NCBI RefSeq assembly: GCF_000143415.4
Contig: NW_003314280.1
Location: 186,001 to 250,000 of the forward strand
Origin: Selaginella moellendorffii
Lineage: Eukaryota > Streptophyta > Lycopodiopsida > Selaginellales > Selaginellaceae
Direction: 5' to 3'
DNA length: 64,000 bases
A program made the translations under genes and the position numbers. This document shows positions 22,727-35,068 of the stretch, one piece after another. The stretch's first letter is position 1. Every line of letters starts with the position of its first letter. The notes under the pieces were generated by a model that was not told the origin of the DNA, searched no databases, and worked only from the letters and a program-made list of their open reading frames with translations.

Positions 22727-23374
22727 CCCTTCCCTCCGCTTGCCCTAATTCAGCTGACAAGACCGTTGATAACCATGCCTTGTCTTTTAAGCACAAGAAA
22801 CTTTGGAGGACAAGGTACTACGCTGCAAAGGCTTTTTTCTTCTTTTCCTTTTGTCTTGATATACACACCATCGCTGGCTAGATTCCAAACAATACCACGC
22901 ATTACGCTCGTAATTGTCCCGTTGCAATCAGACCCACCTCTCATCGATCACAAACTGGCTCGCTCGCTCGCTTGCTGTGACGAAACGTAGCGAGAGCTGC
23001 TCTAAAGATCCAAGTCGTTTGCTCAGTTGGTAAACCAACCATGAGCCCTTCAAGTGACTTCAAAGCAAGCTAATTTCTTGAACTTCGAAGCGAGAAAAGC
23101 TTAAAAAAAAAAAAAACAAGCCATTAATTGAAACAGACCTTCATGGTAAAACTGAGCGTTGAAATGCATCCTTCCTGTCTGGGGGATATAAATCCAAAAC
23201 AGGAGCGGTTGTCAACATCGAAGAGCGGGGAAAAGAAAAACTTTAGGCAGAGTTTATACTTCAATTCACCTACCTAGCCGAGCCAGCCCGGCTCCTTCAC
23301 GAATAGCAGAGAAAACCCCCATTTATATTTAAATGGTCCTCTCCTCTCCCCTGCTGCGACGAAATCGTTGAGCG
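22727..23374. promoter_or_regulatory. Divergent intergenic region IFT74 / peroxidase
   Basis: No gene seen. It serves as upstream region for both IFT74 (minus) and the peroxidase (plus). A TATA-like block (ATTTATATTTAAA) lies at 23321-23333, about 42-54 bases before the peroxidase ATG, and would place transcription start just ahead of the ATG. A poly-A run is at about 23101-23118. No further motif is claimed. Confidence 0.4.
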
Positions 23375-24599
23375 ATGGACGCAGCTCGGCTTTTGCATCT
23401 CTTCCTGGTAATGCTGCTGGTTTTGCACGAAGCAGCACAGAGTGCCACTGGGGTTCAGCTGCAAAATCAAACGCAAAACCGGCAGCAGCAGCAGCAATTC
23501 CTGAGTGTGGACTACTACAAGCGCACCTGTCCAGACGTGGAGAAGATTGTCCACCAAGTCATGGTCCAGAAGTTCAGGGAGGCGCCCGTGGCAGCCGCTG
23601 GGACATTGCGCATCTTCTTTCATGACTGCATGGTCCAGGTAAGAAGATTTCAGCTCAAAAGCTCAATGCACATATCTTTCCTTCCTCTCCAGGGTTGTGA
23701 TGCTTCCGTCCTCGTCGCCTCCACCTCCCACAACAAAGCCGAGAAGGATTTCGACATCAACCTCTCACTTCCGGGCGATGGTTTCGACGCCGTTATGCGA
23801 GCCAAGCAGGCTGTCGAGAACAGATGCCCGAGGACAGTCTCGTGTGCCGACATTCTCGCAATTGCGTCGAGAGACCTGATTGGAATGGTACGTCGTCGTC
23901 CTCCACAGGGGCAGAAGGAAGCTGAGGCTTGGTTTTGCAGATTGGAGGCCCCTTCTGGCCGGTGAAGAAAGGCCGCAAAGACAGCTACACGTCGCATGCT
24001 GCCAGAGTCCCCGGCAACCTGCCTTCGTCCAAGAACACAGTTTCGGAGCTCATGCATCTCTTCTCGTCCAAAGGATTCACCACCGAAGAAATGGTTGCAC
24101 TGGCCGGTAAGTAGCACTCTGAACAAGATTCCTTGCCTGGATCGATCAATTGGGAAGCTTGCTTGCCGAATGTCTCGGGGTGGGTGCAGGAGCACATACC
24201 GCCGGCTTTGCGCATTGCAAAGAGTTCAACGACCGCATCTACAACTGGAAGAATACATCCCGCATTGATCCCACCATGAATCCGCTGTATGCCGCCAACT
24301 TGAGGCTGGCCTGTCCCCGCAACGTGGATCCAACCATCGTCGCCAACTTGGACGTAACAACATCCAAGAAGTTCGACAACGTCTACTACCAAAACTTGCA
24401 AAAGGGACTGGGTTTGTTGAGCACCGACCAGGCCCTGTTTAACGACCCCCGGACGAAGCCTCTGGTGAACAGGTTTGCGGCGTCGCAGGAGCGATTCTTC
24501 GCGGCGTTCGCGTCCGCGATGCAAAAGCTGGGCAGCATCGGCGTCAAGTCGGCTTCACAAGGCAACATCCGGATAAACTGCGCAGCCTTCAACCAGTAA
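23375..24599 (+). CDS. Class III secretory peroxidase
   Basis: Secreted heme peroxidase that oxidises phenolics with hydrogen peroxide in the cell wall. Signal peptide at residues 1-24, then an unusual Gln/Asn-rich stretch before the conserved start FLSVDYYKRTCPDVEKIVHQ. Distal site RIFFHDC is present, followed after an intron (about 3639-3692 of the 23 kb block) by GCDASVLV, then CPRTVSCADILAIASRD, a second intron, GGPFWPVKKGRKDS, a third intron, and the proximal heme site GAHTAGFAHC. The last exon holds the remaining Cys and ends INCAAFNQ. Four exons, the classical number for plant class III peroxidases. All catalytic residues are visible. The normal FVNGC is MVQGC here. Confidence 0.92.
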
Positions 24600-24972
24600 C
24601 CTTTCCCAACCTGCAGAAGCCGAGGAAAAAGAAACCGAGTGAGATTGTGTTTGTTTGAATGAGACGAGAGATTGCTACAGAGAAATCACATGTGATTTGC
24701 TGCTGGAGCGAGCGTGCCTGGCCCCTCACATGAAGGAGGAAGATTGCCAGATTGATCAATGCAGCCGTTGCCAGCGACCAGAAAGCATCTGTCGTTAGCA
24801 AACAAAAAACAAGAAAGAAAAAGAAAGGAACGAACTTGAAAGGAAACCAAAAAACAAACGAAAAAGCGAGAGGAGCTTTCCAAGTTCACGTGCAAACAGT
24901 TTAGTCACCAAAGTACGTAGACTACATATATCTTACGACGACGAGCTTCAAACCAAGGCATTGAAGCAAAGC
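24600..24972. other. Convergent 3' spacer
   Basis: Spacer between the converging peroxidase and POLD4 genes. It is purine-rich on the plus strand around 24795-24870 (A/G runs with many AAAGAAA units). Nothing else seen. Confidence 0.5.
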
Positions 24973-25404
24973 CTAAACCCTGCCCTCCCAGAGACAGTTT
25001 GGCTCGCCACCCACGCGCTCCAAAACATCCCTGATGTTTTGGGGCGGGCACAGGCCATGGCGCTGGGCTCTCTCCCACCGTTCTATCCGCGACAACCCCA
25101 CACAGGGGCCAAACTTGGCGTCCAGATCGAATTGCCGCAGCATTTCCTCCACATCGTCCTCATCCTCCGCAACATCTAAGACACACGATAATCTCAAATT
25201 TTATTGAGACAATGGGTAGCGCGGCGGCTCTCGCCTGTGCTTACCTGTTGAGCTCGCGCTGGGGTACACCAGAGCTCTCGCGACTCGCTTCTCGCTGGCG
25301 CCGATAGCCTGATCAGCGTCGGACAGGATGATCTTCTTCTTCTTCTTTTGCGGAGACATGCCCTTCTTGCGCGGCTTCAGGACGGACGTCAATTTCGTCG
25401 CCAT
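24973..25404 (-). CDS. POLD4: DNA polymerase delta subunit 4
   Basis: Small accessory subunit of replicative DNA polymerase delta. Two exons on the minus strand: the first encodes MATKLTSVLKPRKKGMSPQK with a Lys-rich nuclear-type stretch; the second, joined as SST-DVAEDEDDVEEML, gives the family core LRQFDLDAKFGPCVGLSRIE then RWERAQRHGLCPP and ends CLWEGRV. The order acidic segment, L-R-Q-F-D-L, YGPC/FGPC, and RW.RA...GL.PP is diagnostic. At about 117 residues it has the normal size. The Lys-rich N-terminus could hold the PCNA-binding region; a full PIP box is not clear. It lies about 100 bases from the nucleosidase gene in the same direction. Confidence 0.85.
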
Positions 25405-25504
25405 CGCTCTCGCAGCCCTAGCACAGCTACAGAAAGAAAACCCTAGGCAGGGAAAGTGACCGTTGACAACGTCTTTAAAATTCCAAGTACCTAGAGCATC
25501 TTTT

Positions 25505-26976
25505 CTACATGAGAATCATTCCCTGGTCGTGGGGCGAATCTTGCTTGGGCAGGGCCTTGAGGAACTGCGTGAGGACCTTGACAGCGTTGAGCGACGCGAG
25601 GTTCTTGAACGCCGACACCTCGTTTGCTCCTTCCGCGTTCCCGGCTGAATCCGATATGGACCTTATGACGATGAAAGGCACCTCGTTGGAGTAGCAAACC
25701 TGGGCGAGGCGAGAGGCGAGAGGCGTGAGAACTTTTGTAAGAACCCGGTGGGAAATCCAGAGTAAGTCAACTCACCAGAGCTACAGCAGCAGATTCCATG
25801 TCTACCGAGGAGACTCGAAAGGTTTGGAACATGAACTGGCGATACGCAGCGTTGTCGACGAAGATGTTGGAGCTTGCTCCCCTGAGACCCACCACGACTT
25901 TGGGTCTAATGCTCAGGCATGTTGTCGCATTGAAGCACGACGTGAGCTCCATACCCTGCGTTTACGAGGGTGGAAGGATGGTCGCTTACGAAATTCTTCT
26001 ATGAAATTCACTAGGTACTTGCCTCGAGAGTTTTCGCGGCTTTGTAGAAACGCTTGTCCACTCTCACCCAAAACGCTCGGCTGCGCACTTCGGGAGTCCC
26101 GCTGACTTTCAAGACGTCTTCGGGTTGACTCCAGACGCTGGTGAGTAGATTCTGGCTGTGGCCATTGTTTGGGTACGCGAAGTCGCTGAAGTGGAGGTGT
26201 CCCAGATCCTGCGTGAAATCTCCGTTTGGTCCTGATGACAAGAGGTGACCCGATCCGTTACTAAACTTCTGAAAAAAGAAACGATCAAACAGAGACCACG
26301 GGAAACACAAGAGGAAAATAACAAAAAAAAGAGAGACAAGCAGAATGAACGCATGACATGACGTAGACGTTACCTCCCAATTCCACAAGGCTGTGTGAGC
26401 CCAGTATTTTGGAATGCTTATGTCTCCGATGGTCAGGGAATCATTTGCGCTTCCAGCAATGCCGTAGTGAAGCACTCCGTTGATATCGAAAAAGTCGAGC
26501 AGTTGCTGCGTGGTGATCGCTGCATTGAGCTAAGAAGAAAACACCACCACCGATTATATCGATTTCTTCTCGTGCTGATGTTTGATGCTTACCATTGCCG
26601 AGGCAGACTGCACAAGAACGACTTTGTGACCTTGAATTGTTCCAATGTGGAAGCGTCGCCCTGAGCAAAAGGAATGGGACTTTAGTCTTGCCTAGGCCTG
26701 GCTATAGAGGTTGAGAGAGCGAGCAAACTCACCGGCGAGGTCGAGCCAGGGAATGTAGGGGTGCGGGGCGAAGATGGTTTGCTGGCGAATGGCATCCATC
26801 TCGAAGCTCGTGGGCACAACCAGACCTAGAAACGGGCCCTCGCGTTCGTTGATCCGCTGGGCCAGGAGCAGCGCGCTCCTGTTTGACGGCAATGCTTGCG
26901 CTGTCCATCCCCATCCCCAACCCGCGAGCGCGAGCAGCAGGTGGAGGCGCCGCCATTGATGGCCCCCCTTCTCCAT
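25505..26976 (-). CDS. Secreted nucleoside phosphorylase-superfamily protein (bark storage type)
   Basis: PNP/UDP phosphorylase-fold protein of the plant group that includes bark and vegetative storage proteins and probable extracellular nucleosidases. The signal peptide follows MEKGGHQWRR (LHLLLALAGWGWGWTAQALP). Exons then give GPFLGLVVPTSFEMDAI, GTIQGHKVVLVQSASAM, LNAAITTQQLLDFFDINGVL, the nucleoside pocket HYGIAGSAN, KYWAHTALWNWE, VDMESAAVAL (the conserved Met-Glu of the ribose site) and IRSISDSAGNAEG, which holds the expected catalytic Asp. It ends QGMILM at 25505-25507. With these residues present it should be an enzyme and not only a storage protein. An RY-like repeat lies about 375 bases upstream. 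Confidence 0.8.
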
Positions 26977-27841
26977 GGCCCCCCTAATCGGAGCTTTGCG
27001 TTTGCGAGAGAGTGTGAGGACCCGCGCATCCGACGGTCCACATCCCGACGCGTTGGGGGGTATATGCTTCCGGCCCACGCCAATGGGAGATACGTGGGTA
27101 CGGCATGTTGCTAGGGCGTACGGGTGGGAAGCCTCTGCTCTGCCACCCTTTTTACTTGGGCTTGGCATTTTCGATCGCCCAGATTTTAATGTTTTCTCCC
27201 GCCTTTTGTTTTCACCTACTTGAAGTTGAGTGGTGGCAGCCGCGACGCGCGTGACTGATCCAGGGATTGGGGTGCGTGCTGGTGCGACTGACCCACTCCC
27301 TCCCTCTCCATCCACCACCTTTTTCTGTGCCCTAAAGCTTTAACTTGAAAATGCATGCATGCATGCATGCGCATGGTGGTTTGGGTGTCACTGGAATTAA
27401 CGTTGCACCCACGCTCGCGATGCTTGCAATCCAACAACTCGTTCCTCCGTCATGGGAGGGAGTGAGACGAAACAAACGATAATGGGCGAGCTAGCGGCGA
27501 TGGCTAAGCTAATTTTCCACTGGCACGAACCCTAAACCCCTGCCTTGACGCAACGGCAAACGGGTGGGGCCATTCATTCTCTCATTCTTCGCTTTGCTCG
27601 TCTTTGTTGGGTCACTGGCGGCGCCGGTTCCGTTGCCGACCTCTCTACTATTGCTCAAGCTTTTCTATTCTTCTTATTTTTTGCCCCGGCCTCCCTCGAT
27701 CCATGGTCAGCGGGAGGAAGCAAGCTCGATCCTCGATTGTCACACAGGTTGGGCCGCTGATCCTAGCGCCAAAGGGGCTTACACAGCTCACCATGTAGGT
27801 AGCAGTCGAGTTAGCTTATTCTTTTCAGAGGAGCTCCGGCC
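26977..27841. other. Divergent intergenic region, nucleosidase / kinesin
   Basis: 865 bases between head-to-head genes. It holds the RY-like ATGC repeat described separately; otherwise no gene or RNA is recognised. Open frames here lack domain similarity and switch composition. Confidence 0.5.
27351..27376. promoter_or_regulatory. ATGC microsatellite forming overlapping RY-like elements
   Basis: Five ATGC units in a row create overlapping CATGCATG motifs. This is the RY/Sph core bound by B3 factors of the ABI3/FUS3/LEC2 type in storage-protein promoters. It lies between the divergent nucleosidase gene and the kinesin gene. It could equally be a neutral microsatellite. Confidence 0.4.
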
Positions 27842-30800
27842 ATGGCTGCGAGGTCGAGATCCCCGATGCGCTACAAGCCGCCCACCTCCGCGGCGGCCAA
27901 TGGAAAGCCCCCGGTTCTTCCGTCGCTGAATTCAGGATCTAGGCAGCCGCCATCGTCCACTGTTGCTAGAGCTTCGTCGCTCCCTCCTCCGCCCAGAATG
28001 CAGGCCCTCCCCAAGCTCAACAGCCCCAGCTCCACGCTCTCGGCTTCGTTCTCCTCCTCCTCCACCACCACCACATCATCGTCCTCCGACTTGGGCAGCG
28101 GCACCACCAAATTCAACAAGGAGAATGTCACTGTCACCGTGCGATTTCGACCTCTCAAGTAAGTGCTGGCTCTCTAGTCAATCAAGAGCTCGCTCGCTAC
28201 TCTTCCGAGTTTATGGCTTTCCCATTTTTACTTTGTTCCTTTTGGAGCATCACAAGCTTACAACTACGTTTTGCGCAGCTCCAGAGAAATTCAAAAGGGT
28301 GATGAGGTTGCGTGGTACGCCGACGGGGATACGTCTGTTTGCAGCGAATACAACGCCTCTACGGTTTATGCGTTTGGTAAGTCCTCGGAAAGAAAGGAGA
28401 TCTTGTCTTAAACGGGCTGGACTGCCTGCAAACAGATAAAGTGTTTGGACCAGCAACAACGACGCGAGGTGTTTATGACATTGCAGCTCAACAGGTTGTT
28501 AGTGGCGCGATGGAGGGAGTTAATGGTATTTTCGTACGTAGGCCTCTTTCTACTCTATCGCTCAACCTTTGTCGCCTCTCCCAGGAACTGTCTTTGCGTA
28601 TGGAGTCACCAGCAGCGGCAAGACACATACAATGCATGTAAGTGTTTTGACAGTTTTCCGTCCGTCCCAAGTCATTTGGTTCTTGTTCTCTGTTGACAGG
28701 GCGATCAGAAATCTCCAGGAATTATACCTTTGGCAGTGAAGGACGTATTCAATATAATACAAGAGGTGTGGATTCTAATCTTGTCTTTTATTTCCTTGCT
28801 ATATCCTTATGGTACTATGCAGTCGCCAGGAAGAGAGTTCCTCTTGCGGGTGTCCTATCTCGAGATTTACAACGAGGTTTGTGGCTGAGAAAATGTTAGC
28901 CGTGTTGGCTCACGTCTTACGCAGGTTATCAACGACTTGCTCAACCCAGCTGGACAAAATCTGAGAGTTCGGGAGGATTCTCATGTAAGTTTCTGTATTG
29001 ACACTTAGGCCTGCTGTATATAATTCTGGTATTCAAAGTGGCTTGCAGGGCACATATGTGGAGGGTATAAAAGAAGAAGTTGTGTTATCTCCTGCTCACG
29101 CACTCTCATTGATTGCCACCGGAGAAGGTACACGGGCATAATCTGAGAATTGAAATATCTTGACAGCCTTTTTGTTTATAGAGCATCGTCATGTTGGATC
29201 CAACAACCTCAACTTGATGAGCAGCCGGAGTCACACGATTTTTACTCTGGTCGGTCCCTGACGTGATTATATTCATTCTCTTTTATTTGTCTAACGTCGT
29301 TCATTTATACAAGACTGTGGAGAGCAGTGCGCGAGGAGAAGGAAGTCGAGAGGAGGAAGTTACTCTTTCTCAACTCGTGAGTGTCTAGTAAAAAGGATTT
29401 ACATTAGATGACTGAACTTTCTTTTGACCGACAGAATCTTATCGACTTGGCCGGTTCTGAAAGCTCAAAGGCGGAAACAGTTGGCTTGCGAAGGAAGGAA
29501 GGCTCCTACATTAACAAAAGCTTGCTAACACTTGGCACGGTAAGAGCAATCTGCTAGTAGCTAGAATAATCTTTTCTCTTTTGTTTCTATCAGGTAATAT
29601 CCAAATTGACAGACGGGAAATCTTCTCATATACCTTACCGGGATTCTAAACTAACAAGGCTTTTGCAATCGTCCTTGAGTGGCCACGGGCGTGTGTCGGT
29701 ACAGCTCTGAGAATTTCTTGTCATTCTGATATAAGTCGCAAAACTTGTCCAGTTAATCTGCACAGTCACACCTGCATCAAGCAGCAATGAGGAGACACAC
29801 AACACCCTCAAGTTTGCTCATCGTGCCAAACATGTGGAGCTTCACTCTTCCGCGAACAAGGTGAGATCCATGCTAATATTCGCTTATCATTTTTTTCTCT
29901 CTCTCTCTCTCCAGATTCTTGATGAGAAGTCGTTGATCAAAAAGTACCAGAAAGAGATAACAAGCCTAAAACAAGAGCTGGAGCAGCTACGGAAAGGCAT
30001 GGTTGGAAAACCATTTGTGGAAGGCACAAACGATGACGTCATCCAACTTCGTCAACAGGTTTGTTGATACAAAAGTTGCGAGAACATGTTTAAAGGGGAA
30101 ACTTTTGCAGTTGGAAGCTGGACAAGTCAAGCTACAATCGCGGCTCGAAGAAGAAGAGCAAGCCAAAGCTGCATTACTGGGCCGGATTCAGAGGCTCACC
30201 AAGCTTATATTGGTGTCTACAAAGAACACCATTCCAAATCTTCCAGATCGTCCCACACACCGCCGGCGATATTCTTTTGGAGAGGAAGAGGTGTGTAGTG
30301 TGTTCTTGTCTTTTATCTGGTCTCTCACATACTTCCATTTTCAGCTTGCATATCTACCCGATAAAAGACGCGGGTTTATTGGCGACGAAGACGACGAACT
30401 TGATGTCGACTTGCCGGAATTATCATCGGATGGGAAATCAGAAAGTGCAAACGGCGATGATGTTCACAAGGATGACAAGAAGCCGAAGAAGCGCGGAATG
30501 CTTGGATGGTTCAAAACCAAGGTAAAACAATCTCGAAGCTATGCCAAGTTTTAAGTGAGAATCTTGTTTATGCTAGAAACACGAGCAACTTCACAGCCGC
30601 ACAGACTCCGACATCCCTTCTCCAACCGGACGTTTAGATGACAACACGGCCACGAAGCGAAAGCCCCTCATGAGAGTAAAAAGCGACGAGCTTGCAGATG
30701 CTTTTCTGGAGCCTACTCAAGCTGGTGAACTCTTCAGTGCTGCGGTCTACGGTCGAAGGCCCCCACCTGTATGTATGAAAGCAACTGATTCACTTTTAAG

Positions 30801-32925
30801 GTACTGATAGTGGTCTCTATCACAGACGGGAACCACAATGGCGGACCAAATGGATCTTTTGAAAGAGCAAGTCAAGATGCTTGCTGGCGAAGTCGCATTC
30901 TGCAGCAGTTCACTCAAGAGGCTATCCGAACAGTCTGCTTTGACACCAGATGATGGAGATATTCAAGTAAGCGTTTACCTTTTTCTCTTTTGCATAACTA
31001 AATCCATCTGTTTATTCTAAGGTTCAAATGAAGAGACTTAAGGAAGAAATTTCTATGAAGAGGCAACAAATGCAGGTATTGGAGCGAAGGATTTTAGGAA
31101 GTGTAGAAAATGCGCCTGCCAACACGCAGCAATTGTCCCAGGTATGCAGCCTTTTTCGTTTTACGTTTTCTTTTTCTTTACCAAGCAATTGCTTTTCAGA
31201 CGATGATGAAGCTTACTAGTCAATTAAACGAGAAATCTTTTGAGCTGGAGGTATACAGTGGTAGCAGTATACATTAGACTCATGCTTCGATTTTTCCAGA
31301 TAAAAGCAGCAGACAACCGCATTCTGCAAGAACAACTGCAATCCAAGGTAACAAGGAAGACGGCTATTACGTCTTACATTGTGCCCTTTATTTCAGAACG
31401 TTGAGAACACTGAACTGCAATCTACAATCCACTCCCTCAAACAACAGCTTCAGCAAGCTGTTGCCGAGAAAAAAGCGTCCATTCACAAGAAAGCTGGATC
31501 TGATAGCCACAAGAAAGGGCATAGTTTCTTCGATTCGGAAGAAACTAGCGAGTGGCTGAATGACGTTGACTTGTCCCGGGAGCTGAGAATGGTTGAGAAC
31601 GGAGGTGACGCTAACTTTGCCCAAGGCTTTGCTTCAAAGATTATTCCCGGAGCTGGCTTTCCTCTGCAATCTCAGCTGTTTTCACAGGTAGTGTGGTAAC
31701 AGCTTTAGTATGTATATAACATCTTGTAAGTGTTGTTCTTTTCCAGGTGAACGAGATTGAAAAGTTGAAGCTAGAAAAGACGCGTTTGGCCGAAGAGAAG
31801 ACTATGCTGGAAGCCAAAGGCCAAAAGCTTATGGACGAGGCAGCGTACGCGAAAGAGCTTGCAACGGCGGCTGCTGTGGAGCTCAAAGGCTTGGCAGAGG
31901 AAGTAACCAAGCTGTCCGCTCAAAACGCAAAGCTCTCGACTGAGGTGGAGGCTCTCCGCTCGAAAGCTGCCGGCGAAGAGAAGACTAGAAGGGAGGGCGT
32001 GAGCATGGATCAAGATATGATCCAGCAGCTGAGAACTGAGTTATCAGAGGCTAAACGGAAGGTGGCGAGCTTGGAACAGAACGAGGCCACTCTAAACAGG
32101 AGAATCGAAGAAGGGAAGGAGCGGGAGGCGGACTTGGAGAATGATCTCGCAGGAATGTGGGTTCTGGTAGCAAAGGTGAAGCAAGAGAAAGAACGAGACG
32201 AGTTCGAGATCCTAGGCAACGGGAATGGCTTAGAGTCCGGGCTGCTCACTTCTAAAAACAATGCACACGTCGAGGACGAGAGCCCAGTCGAGGAGTTGCA
32301 ATGCCAACTTGAAGCTGCAAGAACCAAAGTGGCAGAACTGGAGCTCGGGAACTCCCAACTCAAAGTAAGTGGCAATTTAATTAAGTCTTGGGCCGATTTT
32401 CTTACTGACTCCTTGACATATACTCAGGGAGAGAACTTGGAAAGCTTGGACCTTTCAGCCCTTGAAAGTCTCCAAAATTTACACGTTGAGGCTTTGACAA
32501 GACTGTGCCAGGCCAAGGTTTTTCTTTTTTTTTTTCTCTCCCTCTCTTTTTTTTTGGTGTAAACGTCACATACTTGTTTTGTATAGACCAAGGCGCAAGA
32601 AAGGCTTGAGAGAGAGAAGCGACGAAGCATGGAAGAGCGAGCATTGTCAAGATCCCAAGCGGACTCACTGTCAAGTATTGGGGTCCAACACTTGCTGCTC
32701 GAGGAAGAAAGGAATGGCCACGTCTGTAAAGTCTGCTTCGAGGCCCCCACTGCCGCTGTTCTCCTTCCCTGTCGCCACTTTTGCTGTAAGTCTCGTGTCT
32801 AATCGTTCTTTTCACTGATTTCTCGCCATTGTTTTCTTTCAGTGTGCAAATCGTGTGCAATTGCTTGCACCGAGTGCCCTCTCTGCAGAAGCGGGATCAC
32901 AGACAGGATAATCACATTCACGTAA
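27842..32925 (+). CDS. Kinesin-7 with C-terminal RING finger
   Basis: Plus-end kinesin of the plant KIN-7 group, the type with a RING domain (mitochondria/plastid-linked MKRP or KIN-7D-like). A Ser/Pro-rich leader of about 95 residues precedes the motor, which starts [10 protein letters not shown]. Exons give the P-loop [23 protein letters not shown], switch [13 protein letters not shown], switch [49 protein letters not shown] and the neck [13 protein letters not shown]. Long coiled coils follow ([40 protein letters not shown]). The last two exons encode a C3HC4 [38 protein letters not shown], ending IITFT. More than 20 short introns. Targets and ubiquitin-ligase activity are inferred from the domain only. 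Confidence 0.9.
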
Positions 32926-33340
32926 GGAAAAAAAAACCAGAAAAAAAAATCAAGAAGTTTTGGATTGAGCGTCACGAACAGCCATACTTTACAGTAGCGC
33001 AGTAATTCTTCTACACAGATGAGAGTTCCCATATCAGAGGAGCTCGTTTTACCGATTGCGTGTAACACCAGAAACATTGAAAGCAAGAAAAGAACACACT
33101 CGAATTCTTACCGTGGTGAAATTCTTCCCGACAGCCCATCTTGGAATCATCATGATGTCAAGGGTAAAGAATCTAAAACCCATGTGTGCCACGTCAACTT
33201 TGCATATTGTTTCTTTAGGGCTCTTTCCTCCGAAGTCACCACGACCATGGCAGTGACTCGTAGCGGGGAGGCAAGATGGCTCCAAATGTGTCCGTGTCAA
33301 CGGTGCGCTACAACACGCCACTTCCTCCTTTGTCGCAGCT
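32926..33340. other. Spacer between kinesin and GT47 genes
   Basis: Probably the kinesin 3' UTR and the GT47 promoter and leader. Short frames here overlap and none is convincing. No motif claimed. Confidence 0.5.
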
Positions 33341-34813
33341 ATGGCGTCTGATCACTCTGGAGCGCCCGCTCGGCGGCGAGGTAAGGATGCCGAGTCGAGC
33401 AGCAGCTGTAGCGCCAGGCGATGGATTCTCGGCCTCGTCTTCCTCCTCGCCGCTTGCTCCATCGCTCGGATGGCACTCGTCGTGTCCGATTCGCCCGATC
33501 TTCCGCCGCGGGCTGAGCCTTGGGATCAACAGGAGCAGCAAGAAGAGCAGCGTCTCTCTTCGGTGGAATCTCAATCATCTTCGTTGGAGGAAGATCGAAG
33601 GCACCCAGAGCAAGGCATGAAAGAAAAGATCTTCCTTCCACCTCCAGCTCTAGCTCAGGCTCTAGCTCAGCGTGAGAGCTTGCGAGTGATTGACACCATA
33701 GCTGACAATGGACCTTACCATTCACGGAGAGCTTTCCTCGACGACTACCGCGACATGGTGAACACCATGAAGGTGTTTGTCTACCCTTGCTCCCCACGGG
33801 ATCCATTCAGTCACATCTTCCTTCCAACGAGCTCGGCTCCCTCTGGCAACTACGCAAGCGAGGCCTACTTCAAGAAGGCGCTGGCGGAGAGTGGCATGGT
33901 GACGGACGATCCCTCGCAGGCCGACTTGTTCTTCATGCCATTCTCGATCACCAGGCTGCGAAACGATCCCAAGGTTGGCGTGGGTCGCATGCCGGCGTTT
34001 GTGAGGGATTACGTCAAGAACATCAGCCACCGGTGGCCTTACTGGAACAGAACTGGCGGCAGCGACCATTTCTACGTTGCTTGCCACTCCATTGGCAAGG
34101 TAGCGCTGGAGAAAGCCCAGCACGTCAGGCTCAACGCCATCCAGGTGGTGTGCTCCTCGAATTACTACGTCCAGGGATTCATACCTCACAAGGATGTGGC
34201 CATGCCGCAAATCTGGCCGAGGAGCGAAAGTTTCCGAGAGATTAAGACAATCGAGCAGAGGTGCGTGTAGTTCTTCCTGTTTTGCCTCGAGTATCTTTAC
34301 GGTTCTTACGGTGGCCGAGTTGACAGGAAAGTTTTGGCCTTCTTCGCCGGTGGATCCAACTCGCCTGTCCGAGCGAACGTTGTGAGAACCTGGCGGAATG
34401 ACACCCAGATTCACGCGTACCCGTCACGTATACAAGGATCTTATGCTGAGGCGCTGCTCCGGAGCAAGTTTTGCCTCCATGTCAAAGGCTACGAAGTGAA
34501 CACTGCTCGTCTCGGGGATGCCTTCTTCTACGGCTGCGTGCCCGTTGTCATCGCCAATTACTACGACCTTCCCTTCAGCAGCGTTCTCAACTGGAAGAGC
34601 TTCTCGGTGGTGGTAACCACAGCCAACATTCCTAAACTCAAAGCCATTCTTTCAGGGATTAGCCGCGAGGACTACTCGCAAATGCACAGGCTCGTACTGG
34701 ACGCGAGGAGACATTTTCAATGGCATGCTCCTCCACGAGAGTACGACGCTTTTTACATGGTCATGTACCAGCTATGGTTGAGAAGACATGTTGTAAGATA
34801 CCCTCTTCATTAA
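33341..34813 (+). CDS. Exostosin-family glycosyltransferase (GT47)
   Basis: Type II Golgi membrane protein of plant GT47, involved in wall polysaccharide synthesis. A short cytosolic N-terminus with Arg cluster precedes the membrane anchor WILGLVFLLAACSIARMAL (about residues 28-47), then an acidic Gln/Glu-rich stem. The exostosin domain starts MKVFVYPCSPRDPF and continues NYASEAYFKKALAESGMVTD, QADLFFMPFSITRLR, WPYWNRTGGSDHFYVACHSI, then after one intron (34262-34326) VLAFFAGGSNSPVRANVVRT, SKFCLHVKGYEVNTARLGDA and FYGCVPVVIANYYDLPF. The DHFYVACHD motif reads DHFYVACHS. Ends at 34813. The exact sugar donor and acceptor cannot be assigned. Confidence 0.88.
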
Positions 34814-35068
34814 AGTTCTCACTTATAACTTTTCTTTCTGTTCTTGGGCATCCTTTCGGTGTAGTGTTGCTAATCAAGCAGTGGTTTTCCTTCTTGTAGA
34901 CAGTTGGAGAGAAAACTGTGAATGCTCACGCGAAGGAATCAAACAAGTAGAGACAGCCAGGTAACTTGAACTTTTTCTAGTTTGTTTTTCTCTGCGTGCC
35001 GGCCATTCGATCAACGCACTACTTATACTCCGGAGCACGTAGAGGTCACTTGTGTTGTTCCAGGTATC

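Noticed and set aside
22472-22990. 172-codon plus-strand frame over the IFT74 5' end
   Set aside because: Antisense of IFT74 exons 1-2 with no recognisable domain.
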